Shown here: positions 49,570 to 58,574 of the stretch, piece after piece
Layout: the number at the start of each line of letters is the position of its first letter
How positions within the stretch are numbered: position 1 is the first letter of the stretch
NCBI RefSeq assembly: GCF_000382485.1
Contig: NZ_AORY01000012.1
Coordinates: 62,001-126,000, forward strand
Source of the DNA: Sphingomonas sp. Mn802worker
GTDB lineage: Bacteria > Pseudomonadota > Alphaproteobacteria > Sphingomonadales > Sphingomonadaceae
DNA length: 64,000 bases
Reading direction: 5' to 3'
Translations under genes and position numbers: made by a program
The notes under the pieces: model-generated
What the model was told of the DNA's origin: nothing
The model's input: only the letters and a program-made list of their open reading frames with translations
Databases searched by the model: none

Positions 49570-51372
49570 TCAGGCTGCCGCGAACATCTCGACCGGCAGC
49601 GCCATGATCGCCTCGGCCCCGCCCTCGATCTTGCGGCGCAGTGCACCGGCCTCGGGCAGGACGCGTTCGGCGAAATAGCGCGCGGTCACCAGCTTGGCGT
49701 CGAGGAAGGCTGCATCGCCCTCGCCCGCGCCCTTCAAGCGCGCCGCCGCCGAAGCCATCCGCAGCCACATCAGCCCGACCGAGACGATGCCGACCAGGTG
49801 CATGTAGGGCACAGCGCCCGCGCCGATATTGTTGGGGTTCTTCATGCCGTTGGCCATGAACCACATCGTAGCACCCTGCAGCTCGCCCGCGGCCTTTTCC
49901 AGCCGCGCAGCGAAATCAGCGGTCGCCTCGTCCTGCTTGCCCGCAGCGATCTCCTCGGTCACCATCTTGCCGAGCGCCATCACCGCGCGGCCACCGTTCT
50001 GCGCGAGCTTGCGGCCGGCGAGGTCCATCGCCTGCACGCCATTCGTGCCCTCGTAGATCTGCGCGATCCGCGCGTCGCGGACGTACTGCTCCATCCCCCA
50101 TTCCTGGATGTAGCCGTGCCCGCCGTAAACCTGTTGCGCATTGGTCGCGATCTCGTAACCCTTGTCGGTACCGACGCCCTTGATGACTGGAGTCAGCAGC
50201 CCGATCAGGTCGCCGGCGAGCTGGCGCTCCTCCTCACTCTCCGCATTGTGCTCGAGATCGACCTGCAGCGCCCCCCACAGACACAGTGCACGCAAGCCCT
50301 CGATCCACGCCTTCGCATCCATCAGCATGCGACGCACATCCGGGTGGACGAACAGCGTGTCGGCCTTTTCGTTCGGCTCGGCCGGACCGGTCAGTGCGCG
50401 GCCTTGGCGGCGATCCTTCGCGTACTGCACCGCATTCTGGTACGCCGTCTCCGCGACGCCGAGACCCTGCAGGCCGACACCAAGGCGCGCCGCGTTCATC
50501 ATGATGAACATCGCCGCCAAGCCCTTCATCTCCTCGCCGACCAGCCAGCCGGTCGCCCCGTCATAGTTCATGACGCAGGTGGCGTTGCCGTGGATGCCCA
50601 TTTTGTGCTCGATCGAGCCGCACGACACCGCGTTGCGCTCACCCAACGAGCCGTCTTCATTGACCAGCACCTTGGGCACGACGAACAGCGAGATGCCCTT
50701 CGACGTGTCGGGCGCGCCCGGCGTCTTGGCGAGCACGAGGTGGATGATGTTGTCCGTCAGGTCGTGCTCACCCGCCGAGATGAAGATCTTCGTACCCGTG
50801 ATCTGATAGCTGCCGTCCGCCTGCGGCTCGGCGCGCGTGCGGATCAGGCCCAGGTCAGTGCCGCACTGCGGCTCGGTCAGGTTCATGGTACCGCCCCACT
50901 CGCCCGAGATCATCCGCGGCAGGTACTTCTCCTGCTGCTCGGGGCTGCCCTTAACGACCAGCGCGGCGATCGCGCCGTGCGCGAGGCCGGGATACATCGC
51001 GAACGCCATATTGGCGCTGATCATATATTCCTGGAACGCGGTCGAGACGACGTGCGGCATCCCCTGTCCGCCGAACGCCTCCGGCGCGCTGAGCGTACCC
51101 CAGCCCGACTCGACGAACTTGTCGTAGGCGTCCTTGAAGCCCTTAGGCGTCGTGACCGACCCGTCCTCGTGGCGGGTGCAACCCTCCAGATCGCCTGACT
51201 GGTTAAGCGGGAATAGCACCTCGGCAACGAAGCGGCCGCCCTCTTCCAACACGGCATCAACCGTGTCGGGCGTCGCGGCGGCAAAGCCTGACACGTTGGC
51301 ATAGCGGTCGAGGCCGACGACATGCTCCAGCACGAAGCGCGTGTCGCGGACGGGAGGCGTATATTGCGGCAT
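49570..51372 (-). CDS. Acyl-CoA dehydrogenase with C-terminal extension
   Basis: This is an FAD-dependent acyl-CoA dehydrogenase of the long (about 600 residue) class used in fatty-acid or branched-chain catabolism. Motifs include MNLTEPQCGTDLGLIRTRA and ITGTKIFISAGEHDLTDNI, a C-terminal helical domain with YGGHGYIQEWGMEQYVRDARI, and an extra C-terminal domain. It begins one base after the stop of the MerR regulator gene and is cotranscribed with it. Confidence 0.94.
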   Translation of the reverse strand: MPQYTPPVRDTRFVLEHVVGLDRYANVSGFAAATPDTVDAVLEEGGRFVAEVLFPLNQSGDLEGCTRHEDGSVTTPKGFKDAYDKFVESGWGTLSAPEAFGGQGMPHVVSTAFQEYMISANMAFAMYPGLAHGAIAALVVKGSPEQQEKYLPRMISGEWGGTMNLTEPQCGTDLGLIRTRAEPQADGSYQITGTKIFISAGEHDLTDNIIHLVLAKTPGAPDTSKGISLFVVPKVLVNEDGSLGERNAVSCGSIEHKMGIHGNATCVMNYDGATGWLVGEEMKGLAAMFIMMNAARLGVGLQGLGVAETAYQNAVQYAKDRRQGRALTGPAEPNEKADTLFVHPDVRRMLMDAKAWIEGLRALCLWGALQVDLEHNAESEEERQLAGDLIGLLTPVIKGVGTDKGYEIATNAQQVYGGHGYIQEWGMEQYVRDARIAQIYEGTNGVQAMDLAGRKLAQNGGRAVMALGKMVTEEIAAGKQDEATADFAARLEKAAGELQGATMWFMANGMKNPNNIGAGAVPYMHLVGIVSVGLMWLRMASAAARLKGAGEGDAAFLDAKLVTARYFAERVLPEAGALRRKIEGGAEAIMALPVEMFAAA

Positions 51373-51373
51373 G

Positions 51374-51805
51374 TCAGGCTTCCTTGGTCAGATCGGGTAT
51401 CGGATGAGAGGTCTCGATCACCGCGACGAACTCCTCGAGCTCGAGGATCGCGGCGTCGATGTCGGTGCGCTGCGCCTGAAGCGTTGCGATGCGCTCGCGG
51501 CAGCGTTCGATCGTGATCGCACGCTGCGCCCGCCGGCCATCTCCCAGATCGTAAAGGTCGATCATCTGCCGTATGTCGGCCAAACTGAACCCGACGCGTT
51601 TCCCGCGCAGGATCCAGGCGAGCCGCGCACGGTCACGCTGCGAGTAGATGCGCGCAAGCCCACGTCGCTCGGGGCTGATCAACCCCTCGTCCTCGTAGAA
51701 TCGCAACGCACGCGGCGTGATGCCGAACTCGGTCGACAGATCGGAGATGCTGAACTGCTCGCGATCATCGCGCGGCGGGACGACGGCATGGGCAACAGCG
51801 CTCAT
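51374..51805 (-). CDS. liuR: MerR-family regulator, LiuR-like
   Basis: This transcriptional regulator has 143 residues: a MerR winged helix (FSISDLSTEFGITPRALRFY), YEDEGLISPERRGLARIY, ILRGKRVGFSLADIRQMIDL, and a coiled dimerisation helix with RTDIDAAILELEEFV. This is the LiuR pattern, repressors of leucine/isovalerate and acyl-CoA catabolism in proteobacteria. The adjacent acyl-CoA dehydrogenase and the palindrome in its own promoter fit that role. The ATG at 51805 has no ribosome site; see the promoter entry. Confidence 0.85.
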   Translation of the reverse strand: MSAVAHAVVPPRDDREQFSISDLSTEFGITPRALRFYEDEGLISPERRGLARIYSQRDRARLAWILRGKRVGFSLADIRQMIDLYDLGDGRRAQRAITIERCRERIATLQAQRTDIDAAILELEEFVAVIETSHPIPDLTKEA

Positions 51806-51812
51806 GCAACGA

Positions 51813-51841
51813 AAGGTACCTTCCCTTTACGTGAACGTCAA
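51813..51841 (-). promoter_or_regulatory. liuR promoter with overlapping LiuR-like operator
   Basis: TTGACG and TACCTT are separated by 17 bases. The palindrome TTGACGTTCACGTAAA (51826-51841) covers the -35 and resembles the LiuR motif TTGACGTTAACGTAAA-like reported for proteobacteria. Only seven bases separate the -10 from the ATG, so the message is probably leaderless. Confidence 0.65.
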
Positions 51842-52332
51842 CCGCCGCAAAGCGGCTTGCCGTCCGATCCCTCGACACGCGTTGCTTCGGACAGGCTGTC
51901 GCTCAATCGTGCAGCGGAGAGTGCGGCAAGCGTGGCACGCCCCTCGCACATCGTGTCGCACGCGGCCGGCAAGACGGCTGGGAACGCGATCGTATCGCCG
52001 TCGAGCGAGGCAACGAACTCGCATCCCCCACCCATCCGCACGTCAAGCTTCTCGCGTCCGCGCGCAATCCCGCGCCCGGCGCAACGTTGCTGCTCCCCTA
52101 GGTCGACCGAGACCCCGATACGGTACCGGCCCTCGCCTTGCGGAACCATGCATACCTTGTCCTCGCCGCTGCCGTAGACACCGGTCGGCACCACGCGCGC
52201 TGGATCCGACACCATCCCGTTCGCACGTGCAGCGCGTTCAAGCGCGGCACCAGCCCCGCTCGTCTGCTCCGCCGCTGGCTGCTGCCCGCACGCGCAAAGC
52301 AACACCGCGACCGCTAGCCCGACCAGCCTCAT
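51838..52332 (-). CDS. Hypothetical lipoprotein
   Basis: The 164-residue protein has a short signal peptide ending in a lipobox ([13 protein letters not shown]), an Ala/Gly-rich spacer, and a beta-rich domain with six cysteines in the mature part ([32 protein letters not shown]). I do not recognise a family. It overlaps hisI by 4 bases, so the two are coupled. Confidence 0.75.
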   Translation of the reverse strand: MRLVGLAVAVLLCACGQQPAAEQTSGAGAALERAARANGMVSDPARVVPTGVYGSGEDKVCMVPQGEGRYRIGVSVDLGEQQRCAGRGIARGREKLDVRMGGGCEFVASLDGDTIAFPAVLPAACDTMCEGRATLAALSAARLSDSLSEATRVEGSDGKPLCGG

Positions 52333-52685
52333 TCGATCCGCTCAAGCGTCTCGCCCGTGACACGGCGATAAAAACAGCTGGTCGCGCCGGTGTGACAGGC
52401 GGGACCCGCGGGCTCGACGATCAGCCACAATGCGTCCTGATCGCAATCGACGCGCATCTCGAGCACGCGCATGACATTGCCCGACGTCTCACCCTTCTTC
52501 CACAACCGTTCGCGGCTGCGCGACCAGAACGTCGCCTCGCCGCTCGCCTGCGTCGCGGCTAACGCCTCCGCGTTCATGTGCGCCACCATCAGCAGTGCGC
52601 CGGCAGGGTCGCTCACCACCGCGGTGACGAGCCCATTTGCGTCGAACCTGGGTTGAAAGGTGCTGCCCTGCTCTCGATCGTCCAT
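52329..52685 (-). CDS. hisI: Phosphoribosyl-AMP cyclohydrolase
   Basis: This is the third step of histidine biosynthesis, opening the adenine ring of PR-AMP. From ATG 52685 it has 118 residues with [19 protein letters not shown], metal-binding [10 protein letters not shown] and [10 protein letters not shown], all family signatures. A longer in-frame start lies inside the purF leader and is rejected. The gene is a single-domain form (no HisE fusion). Confidence 0.95.
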   Translation of the reverse strand: MDDREQGSTFQPRFDANGLVTAVVSDPAGALLMVAHMNAEALAATQASGEATFWSRSRERLWKKGETSGNVMRVLEMRVDCDQDALWLIVEPAGPACHTGATSCFYRRVTGETLERIE

Positions 52686-52735
52686 CCGCGAGCGATAGCG
52701 GCGATCGATACCGGGCAACAGAGCGGCGGTGCAGG

Positions 52736-52762
52736 ATGACATTTCCACGACACCCGCTATAT
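52736..52762 (+). promoter_or_regulatory. Putative purF promoter
   Basis: ATGACA and CTATAT are separated by 15 bases, with CTATAT a perfect alphaproteobacterial -10. The spacer is shorter than usual. It is 42 bases before the ATG at 52805, in the gap with divergent hisI. Confidence 0.4.
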
Positions 52763-52804
52763 GCGGCCCCGCACCCCGCGAGCCCCCTAACGCGAGCTTC
52801 AGCC

Positions 52805-54262
52805 ATGCTGACCACAAACCCGTTCGACGACGACCATCTGCACGAAGAGTGCGGCATCTTCGGCGTGTCGCAGACCGAAGGGGCCGCCGCGCTGGTCGCA
52901 CTTGGTCTCCACGCGCTCCAGCACCGCGGACAGGAAGCCGCCGGCATCACGACGTTCGATGGCGCGATGTTTCACACCCACCGCGCGATGGGTCATGTCG
53001 CGGGCAATTTCGACCGCGACGACGTGATCCGCTCGCTCCCGGGTGAGATCGCCTGCGGCCACGTCCGCTATTCGACCACCGGAGAGACCGCGCTGCGCAA
53101 CGTGCAGCCGCTCTATGCCGAGCTGTCGTCGGGCGGGTTCGCGATCGCGCACAACGGCAATCTGTCCAATGCGATGAAGCTGCGACGCGAGCTGGTGCGA
53201 CGCGGTTCGATCTTCCAGTCGACGTCGGATACCGAGACGATCATCCACCTGGTCGCGACTTCGAGCTATCGCACCCTGCTCGACCGCTTCATCGACGCGT
53301 TGAAGCAGATCGAAGGTGCCTACGCGCTGATCGTGATGACACCCGAGGGCATGATCGCCTGCCGCGACCCGCTTGGCATCCGCCCGCTGGTCATGGGCAA
53401 GCTCGACGACGCAATCATCTTCGCTTCCGAGTCGGTCGCGCTCGACGTCGTTGGGGCCGAGTTCGTGCGCGAGGTCGAACCCGGCGAGCTCGTCATCGTT
53501 CAGGGCAGCGAGATGCGCTCGGTTCACCCGTTCGCGCCACTATCGCCACGCCCGTGCATCTTCGAATGGGTCTATTTTTCGCGTCCCGACTCGATCGTCG
53601 ACGACCAGTCGATCTACTCGGTGCGCAAGAACATCGGCGCGCAGCTGGCGATCGAGGCGCCGGTCGAGGCCGACCTCGTCATTCCGGTGCCCGATTCCGG
53701 CGTGCCCGCCGCAATCGGCTATGCGCAGGAGAGCGGAATACCGTTCGAGCTCGGCATCATCCGCTCGCACTATGTCGGGCGCACCTTCATCCAGCCGGGT
53801 GACAAGGTTCGCCACCTGGGCGTCAAGCTGAAGCACAACGCCAACCGCGCGCTGATCAAGGGCAAACGGGTCGTGCTGATCGACGATTCGATCGTGCGTG
53901 GCACGACCTCATTGAAGATCGTCCAGATGATGCGCGATGCCGGCGCGGCGGAGGTACACATGCGGATCGCCTCGCCCCCGACACGCCATTCCTGCTTCTA
54001 CGGCGTCGACACCCCTGAGCGCGCCAAGCTGCTCGCCGCCAAGCACGATCTTGGCGGCATGACAGAGTTCATCCACGCCGACAGCCTCGCCTTCGTGTCG
54101 ATCGACGGTCTGTACAAGGCCTTGGGCGAGACGCACCGCGCCGACATCCGTCCGAAATATTGCGATGCGTGCTTTACCGGCGATTACCCAACCAGCCTCA
54201 CCGATCACGACGACACGACGGCGGTCGACCAATTCGCGCTTCTGGCAGAACGAGTGAACTGA
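52805..54262 (+). CDS. purF: Amidophosphoribosyltransferase
   Basis: This is the first committed step of purine synthesis, PRPP plus glutamine to phosphoribosylamine. The 485 residues carry a 15-residue propeptide before the N-terminal nucleophile Cys16 (HEECGIFGV), a glutaminase domain ([18 protein letters not shown]) and a phosphoribosyltransferase domain with PRPP loop [14 protein letters not shown]. Cysteines typical of the iron-sulfur class ([10 protein letters not shown] near the C-terminus) are present. The SDR gene follows after one base. Confidence 0.97.
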   Translation: MLTTNPFDDDHLHEECGIFGVSQTEGAAALVALGLHALQHRGQEAAGITTFDGAMFHTHRAMGHVAGNFDRDDVIRSLPGEIACGHVRYSTTGETALRNVQPLYAELSSGGFAIAHNGNLSNAMKLRRELVRRGSIFQSTSDTETIIHLVATSSYRTLLDRFIDALKQIEGAYALIVMTPEGMIACRDPLGIRPLVMGKLDDAIIFASESVALDVVGAEFVREVEPGELVIVQGSEMRSVHPFAPLSPRPCIFEWVYFSRPDSIVDDQSIYSVRKNIGAQLAIEAPVEADLVIPVPDSGVPAAIGYAQESGIPFELGIIRSHYVGRTFIQPGDKVRHLGVKLKHNANRALIKGKRVVLIDDSIVRGTTSLKIVQMMRDAGAAEVHMRIASPPTRHSCFYGVDTPERAKLLAAKHDLGGMTEFIHADSLAFVSIDGLYKALGETHRADIRPKYCDACFTGDYPTSLTDHDDTTAVDQFALLAERVN

Positions 54263-54263
54263 T

Positions 54264-54974
54264 TTGACCAAAGGACTGGAAGGCAAGCTCGCGCTGGTGA
54301 CCGGCGCGAGTCGCGGTATCGGTGCGGCCACTGCGATCGCGCTGGCGGCAGAGGGGGCGCACGTCGTCATCACCGCGCGTACCGCGAAGGACTTGGAATC
54401 GGTCGAGGAGCGGATCTTCGACGCCGGCGGCTCGGCGACGATCGCACCGCTCGATCTGACGCAGACCGACTCGATCGCTCGGCTGGCGACGGCGGTGGCG
54501 GACCGCTGGGACGCGCTTGACGTAATGGTCCTGAACGCCGGGATGCTCGGGCAACTCGCCGCCGTCCCCGCGATTGATCCCAAGGAGCTGGCACAGGTCC
54601 TGACGCTCAACGTCTCGGCGCAGGTCGCGATGATCCAGGCGTTCGATCCGCTGCTGCGTCGCTCGGCCGGCGCCCGCGTCATTGGCGTCACGTCATCGGT
54701 CGGCGCGAAGCCGCGCGCCTACTGGGGCGCTTACGGCGCGTCGAAGGCCGCGTTCGACACCATGCTCGGTGCTTACGGTGACGAGATGGCCGAGATCAGC
54801 AAGGTGCGCATCGCGGTGCTCGACCCCGGCGCAACGCGAACGAGAATGCGGGCGCGCGCTTATCCGGGCGAAGACCCCGCTTCGGTCAAGCCGCCAGAGG
54901 TAGTTGCAGACCGGATCGTGCGTCTGACGATCGACGGCTTCCCCGCCGGCCACCGCGAGCGCGTCGACGCCTGA
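54264..54974 (+). CDS. Short-chain dehydrogenase/reductase
   Basis: This NAD(P)-dependent oxidoreductase has 236 residues with the cofactor motif TGASRGIG, LNAGMLGQ in place of NNAG, and the catalytic YGASK. The start is TTG 54264, one base after the purF stop, so it is cotranscribed and probably coupled to purF. Substrate unknown. It ends three bases from the convergent cfa stop. Confidence 0.92.
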   Translation: MTKGLEGKLALVTGASRGIGAATAIALAAEGAHVVITARTAKDLESVEERIFDAGGSATIAPLDLTQTDSIARLATAVADRWDALDVMVLNAGMLGQLAAVPAIDPKELAQVLTLNVSAQVAMIQAFDPLLRRSAGARVIGVTSSVGAKPRAYWGAYGASKAAFDTMLGAYGDEMAEISKVRIAVLDPGATRTRMRARAYPGEDPASVKPPEVVADRIVRLTIDGFPAGHRERVDA

Positions 54975-54977
54975 CGT

Positions 54978-56201
54978 TCAACGCTTGACGAGGGTGACCT
55001 GCGCGACATCGATCCCGCCGCCGCGAAAGCCGCCCTCGCAATACATCAGGTAGAAGCGCCACAAACGTTGGAACCGCGCGTCGAAGCGCGGCGGCAGCCG
55101 ACCTTCTTGCGCGGCGGAATCGAACGACACGCGCCAGCGTCGCAAGGTCTCTGCATAGTCCAGCCCAAAGGCGTGATGCTCTTGCCATTCGAGCCCGCTC
55201 GCCTCCGCCAAGCGGCGAAAGCGACTCTCGCAGATGAGAAGTCCGCCGGGAAAGACGTAGCGCTGAATGAAGTCGACGCTGCCGGCGTAGGCGTCGAACA
55301 CGTCGTCAGCGATCGAGATGTACTGGATCGCGGCGCGCCCACCAGGTTTCAGTACGCGCGCGATCGTCTGAAGGTAGACCGGCCAATATGCCTGTCCGAC
55401 AGCCTCGACCATCTCGATGCTGGCGACTGCGTCGTACGTGCCTGTCACGTCGCGATAGTCGGTCAGTGACACCGCGGCATCCGGCAGGGCGCGCGCGGCA
55501 ACGTGATCGCGCTGTTCAGTCGATAGCGTCAATGCGTCGACATGCACGCCCGCCGCCGCAGCGGTCGCCGCGAACGACCCCCATCCGCAGCCGATCTCCA
55601 GCACCCGCTCACCCGCCTTTACACGCGTCCGATCGAGGATCGCGTCCAGTTTGCGCTGCTGCGCGTCGGCAAGCGACTCGCTGCCATCGGCGAAGATCGC
55701 GCTCGAATAGGTCAGCGTCTCGTCGAGCCACTCGCGATAGAAATCGTTGCCGAGGTCGTAATGCGCGGCGATGTTGCGCCTCGCTCCGCGGCGATCGTTG
55801 CGGCGGATGGCGTGGAACACGCGCGCAGCGATCTTTGCACCCCGCTTGGCACGCGCCGTGTCGCCCAGCGCGACACGATTGCGCATGAACAGATCGAAGA
55901 TCGGCACCAGGTCAGGGCTCGACCAGTCGCCCGCCTCCCAGCCTTCGTACCAGCCGATTGAGCCCGCCGAGACGAGCCGCCACAGCGCACGCCAGCGATG
56001 CACCGCCACGATGGCGACAGGCCCTTCGCTGCGTCCGCCGAGCAGCCGTCGCGAACCGTCAGGCAGCTCCGCCTCGATCGCTCCGGCCTCCAGCCCGGCA
56101 TCGACCCGGTCGAGGATGCGATGGAACAACGGCGCGATCACGCCGGACAGGCGCCAGTTGTGCGAGCGTGAGGCAGGGGATTGGCGAACGGGTGCGTCCA
56201 T
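54978..56201 (-). CDS. cfa: Cyclopropane-fatty-acyl-phospholipid synthase family methyltransferase
   Basis: This SAM-dependent enzyme methylates membrane lipid unsaturations. The 407 residues have an N-terminal domain, NIAAHYDLGNDFYREWLDET (acyl-binding), VLEIGCGWGSFA (SAM motif) and YIFPGG-type segment FIQRYVFPGGLL. It is third in a minus-strand group behind a histone-deacetylase-like gene and a photolyase gene, 12 bases after the latter. Confidence 0.94.
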   Translation of the reverse strand: MDAPVRQSPASRSHNWRLSGVIAPLFHRILDRVDAGLEAGAIEAELPDGSRRLLGGRSEGPVAIVAVHRWRALWRLVSAGSIGWYEGWEAGDWSSPDLVPIFDLFMRNRVALGDTARAKRGAKIAARVFHAIRRNDRRGARRNIAAHYDLGNDFYREWLDETLTYSSAIFADGSESLADAQQRKLDAILDRTRVKAGERVLEIGCGWGSFAATAAAAGVHVDALTLSTEQRDHVAARALPDAAVSLTDYRDVTGTYDAVASIEMVEAVGQAYWPVYLQTIARVLKPGGRAAIQYISIADDVFDAYAGSVDFIQRYVFPGGLLICESRFRRLAEASGLEWQEHHAFGLDYAETLRRWRVSFDSAAQEGRLPPRFDARFQRLWRFYLMYCEGGFRGGGIDVAQVTLVKR

Positions 56202-56213
56202 GGGACGCGGCGG

Positions 56214-57566
56214 TTATCGCAACCGCGCCGCCGCCGCCAGCGCGCGTTCGCGTGCCTCCCGATGCCCGATGATCTTCGACGGGTAATCGTTAGGCTTGCA
56301 CCCGGCTTCCTCGGGATCGTGGATCGCGTCATCAGACACATCAGCCAGTTCCGGCACCCAGCGGCGGATGTAGTCGCCAGCGTCGAACTTCTCCGACTGG
56401 GTCAGCGGCGCCATAATGCGCGAGAACATGTTGGCGTCGATGCCGGTGCCCGCGACCCATTGCCAGTTGACCGAATTATTGCCGTAATCGGCGTCGACCA
56501 GACAATCCCAGAACCAGCGCTCTCCCTCGCGCCAGTCGATCAGCAGGTGTTTGATCAGGAAGCTCGCCGTGATCATGCGCAAACGGTTGTGCATCCACCC
56601 GCTGGCCCACAATTGCCGCATGCCGGCGTCAACGATCGGATAGCCGGTGTGGCCTTGCTGCCAGGCTTTCAGATCGGCCGCCGCTTCCTTGCCGGTGCGC
56701 CACTTAAGCTTGTCGTACTTGGGCCGGCCATTCTTCTCGGCGTAGTCGGGCAGGGCCATCACCACGCCGTCGGTGAAGTCTCGCCAGGCGAGCTCCTTCT
56801 GGAACTTGATCGCATCGTCGTGGTCGCTGACCATGTACCACAGCTCACGTGCCGAGATTTCGCCGAAATGAAGATGCGGCGACAGCATGGAGGTCCCCTC
56901 CTCCGCCGGCAGGTTGCGCATCGCTTCATAGTGATCGACCCGTTTGGTGAACGCTTTCGCCTTCTTCCGCGCCTCGTCCTCGCCCGGCGTGCCGTCGAAG
57001 TCTACCGACCAATCGGGTTTGGTCGGTAGCAGATCGAGCTCAGCAAGCTTCAGCGTGCTCGGCCAGTGATTGGGCGTGTCGATCTTCCGCGGCGCGGCGA
57101 CCGGCTTCTCGGGCGGCATGAACGATTGCAGCGCCTTCCAGAACGACGAATAGATGCGAAACGGCTTGCCGCTGCCCGTGCGCACGTCCTCCACGCGGGT
57201 CAGATGATTCCCGTCGTGCAGGCACAGTCGGTCGCCGAGCATGTCCTCCGCCTTGCGCCACCACGGTTCGTAGTGACGCAGCGCGTGCACGCGCTCCGCC
57301 CCGCTTTCCTCCAGCACCTCCTGCAACACCTTGTCCGCGGCGCCTCGACGGATGATTAGTCTGCTGCCGTGATTCCGCAACGCGGCATCAAGCGAGGCGA
57401 GACTGGCATGCAGCCACCAGCGCTGCGCGCCGCCGATGAGCCAGTCCCCCGGCGTCTCGTCGTCAAGGATGTAGAGCGGGATCACCGCTCCATCAGCTGC
57501 AGCGGCGCGCAGCGCGGGCTGGTCGTGGAGGCGGAGGTCTTGGCGGTACCAGAGGATGCTCGTCAC
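56214..57566 (-). CDS. phrB: Deoxyribodipyrimidine photolyase
   Basis: This is a light-driven repair enzyme for cyclobutane pyrimidine dimers. The 450 residues have an N-terminal antenna domain (SILWYRQDLRLHDQPAL) and a FAD domain (LSPHLHFGEISARELW, GYPIVDAGMRQLWASGWMHN, VDADYGNNSVNWQWVAGTG) with the conserved tryptophans of class I. GTG 57566 overlaps the upstream stop (GTGA). Confidence 0.96.
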   Translation of the reverse strand: MTSILWYRQDLRLHDQPALRAAAADGAVIPLYILDDETPGDWLIGGAQRWWLHASLASLDAALRNHGSRLIIRRGAADKVLQEVLEESGAERVHALRHYEPWWRKAEDMLGDRLCLHDGNHLTRVEDVRTGSGKPFRIYSSFWKALQSFMPPEKPVAAPRKIDTPNHWPSTLKLAELDLLPTKPDWSVDFDGTPGEDEARKKAKAFTKRVDHYEAMRNLPAEEGTSMLSPHLHFGEISARELWYMVSDHDDAIKFQKELAWRDFTDGVVMALPDYAEKNGRPKYDKLKWRTGKEAAADLKAWQQGHTGYPIVDAGMRQLWASGWMHNRLRMITASFLIKHLLIDWREGERWFWDCLVDADYGNNSVNWQWVAGTGIDANMFSRIMAPLTQSEKFDAGDYIRRWVPELADVSDDAIHDPEEAGCKPNDYPSKIIGHREARERALAAAARLR

Positions 57567-58513
57567 GCGTCGACTACGCCGGCTCCGCGTTCTTGTTCCG
57601 CGATCGCAACGGGCGGCTGGGTCAACAATCCGCCCAGTGTCATGATGACACGAACGTGGCGCGCGGCGATCGCCATCACGTCATCGCCGTAGCCGCCACC
57701 GACGGTGCAGGCGACCGGAAGCGCCCGCGCGGCGGAGAGCCGTGCGATCAATTGTTCGCGGCGCACCAACCCGTCCTCGCTCAGCGCCAACCGGCCGAGC
57801 CGATCGTCGACGAACGGATCGACGCCGCCCTGATACAGGATCAGATCGGGCCGGTGCGCGTCGAGAAAGCCGGACAATGTCGTATCGAGCGTGTCGAGAT
57901 AGTCTTCGTCACCGATCCCGTCCGCCAGCGCGACGTCGAGCGTCGACTGCGCTTTGCGCGCAGGAAAGTTCTTTGCCGCGTGGATCGAGTAGGTCGTGAT
58001 CTGGGGATGCCCGGCGGTCAACGCCGCGGTTCCGTCGCCCTGATGCACGTCGCAATCGACGATCGCGACGCGCTCCACTCTGCCTTCCTCGATCAAGCGA
58101 TGCGCCGCGATCGCCAGGTCGTTGAAGACGCAATAGCCCGCGCCCGTATCGGCGAGCGCATGGTGGCTGCCGCCGGCGGTGTTGGCGGCAAACCCATGTT
58201 CAAGCGCGAGCAGTGCAGCGAGGTAGGTACCGCCCGGCACCATTGCGGCACGACGCGCCACGATGGCGGTGATCGGAAAGCCCGTCCGTCGCTCCTTCTC
58301 GCGCGGCACCTGCGCGGCGAGTACTTCCGCGACATAGTCGGGGTCGTGCACCGCCTCCAGCCAGGCGCGTGGCATAGCGACAGGTTCGTGCCAGCCGACG
58401 CGGTCGCCCTCTGCTTGCAGCAGATCGCGGATCGCGCCGTTCTTGCCCCAGCGATAGGTGCTGCGGGCGGGTGCTTCGGTGACGTAATCGGGATGGTGGA
58501 CGACCGCGATCAT
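57563..58513 (-). CDS. Histone deacetylase family protein
   Basis: This zinc amidohydrolase of the acetoin-utilisation/class II HDAC type deacetylates an unknown lysine or polyamine substrate. The 316 residues from ATG 58513 include GSHHALADTG, the metal motif IVDCDVHQGDG, and LYQGGVDPFVDD. It is the first gene of the HDAC-phr-cfa group. A longer start at 58591 overlaps the divergent esterase gene and is rejected. Confidence 0.93.
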   Translation of the reverse strand: MIAVVHHPDYVTEAPARSTYRWGKNGAIRDLLQAEGDRVGWHEPVAMPRAWLEAVHDPDYVAEVLAAQVPREKERRTGFPITAIVARRAAMVPGGTYLAALLALEHGFAANTAGGSHHALADTGAGYCVFNDLAIAAHRLIEEGRVERVAIVDCDVHQGDGTAALTAGHPQITTYSIHAAKNFPARKAQSTLDVALADGIGDEDYLDTLDTTLSGFLDAHRPDLILYQGGVDPFVDDRLGRLALSEDGLVRREQLIARLSAARALPVACTVGGGYGDDVMAIAARHVRVIMTLGGLLTQPPVAIAEQERGAGVVDA

Positions 58514-58574
58514 CCCGCTAAGATAGGTTGCAAACAGCGACGCGCCACTCGGGCGTGCGCAGCAGGAGAGTTGC

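Noticed and set aside
52686-52901. Longer hisI start at 52901
   Set aside because: It runs through the divergent purF promoter and 5' coding region; ATG 52685 begins the conserved domain.
58514-58573. RpoE/ECF promoter before the HDAC-phr-cfa group
   Set aside because: I looked for a typical -35/-10 pair and found only a CTATCT with no acceptable partner; the idea is kept only as a test in the findings.
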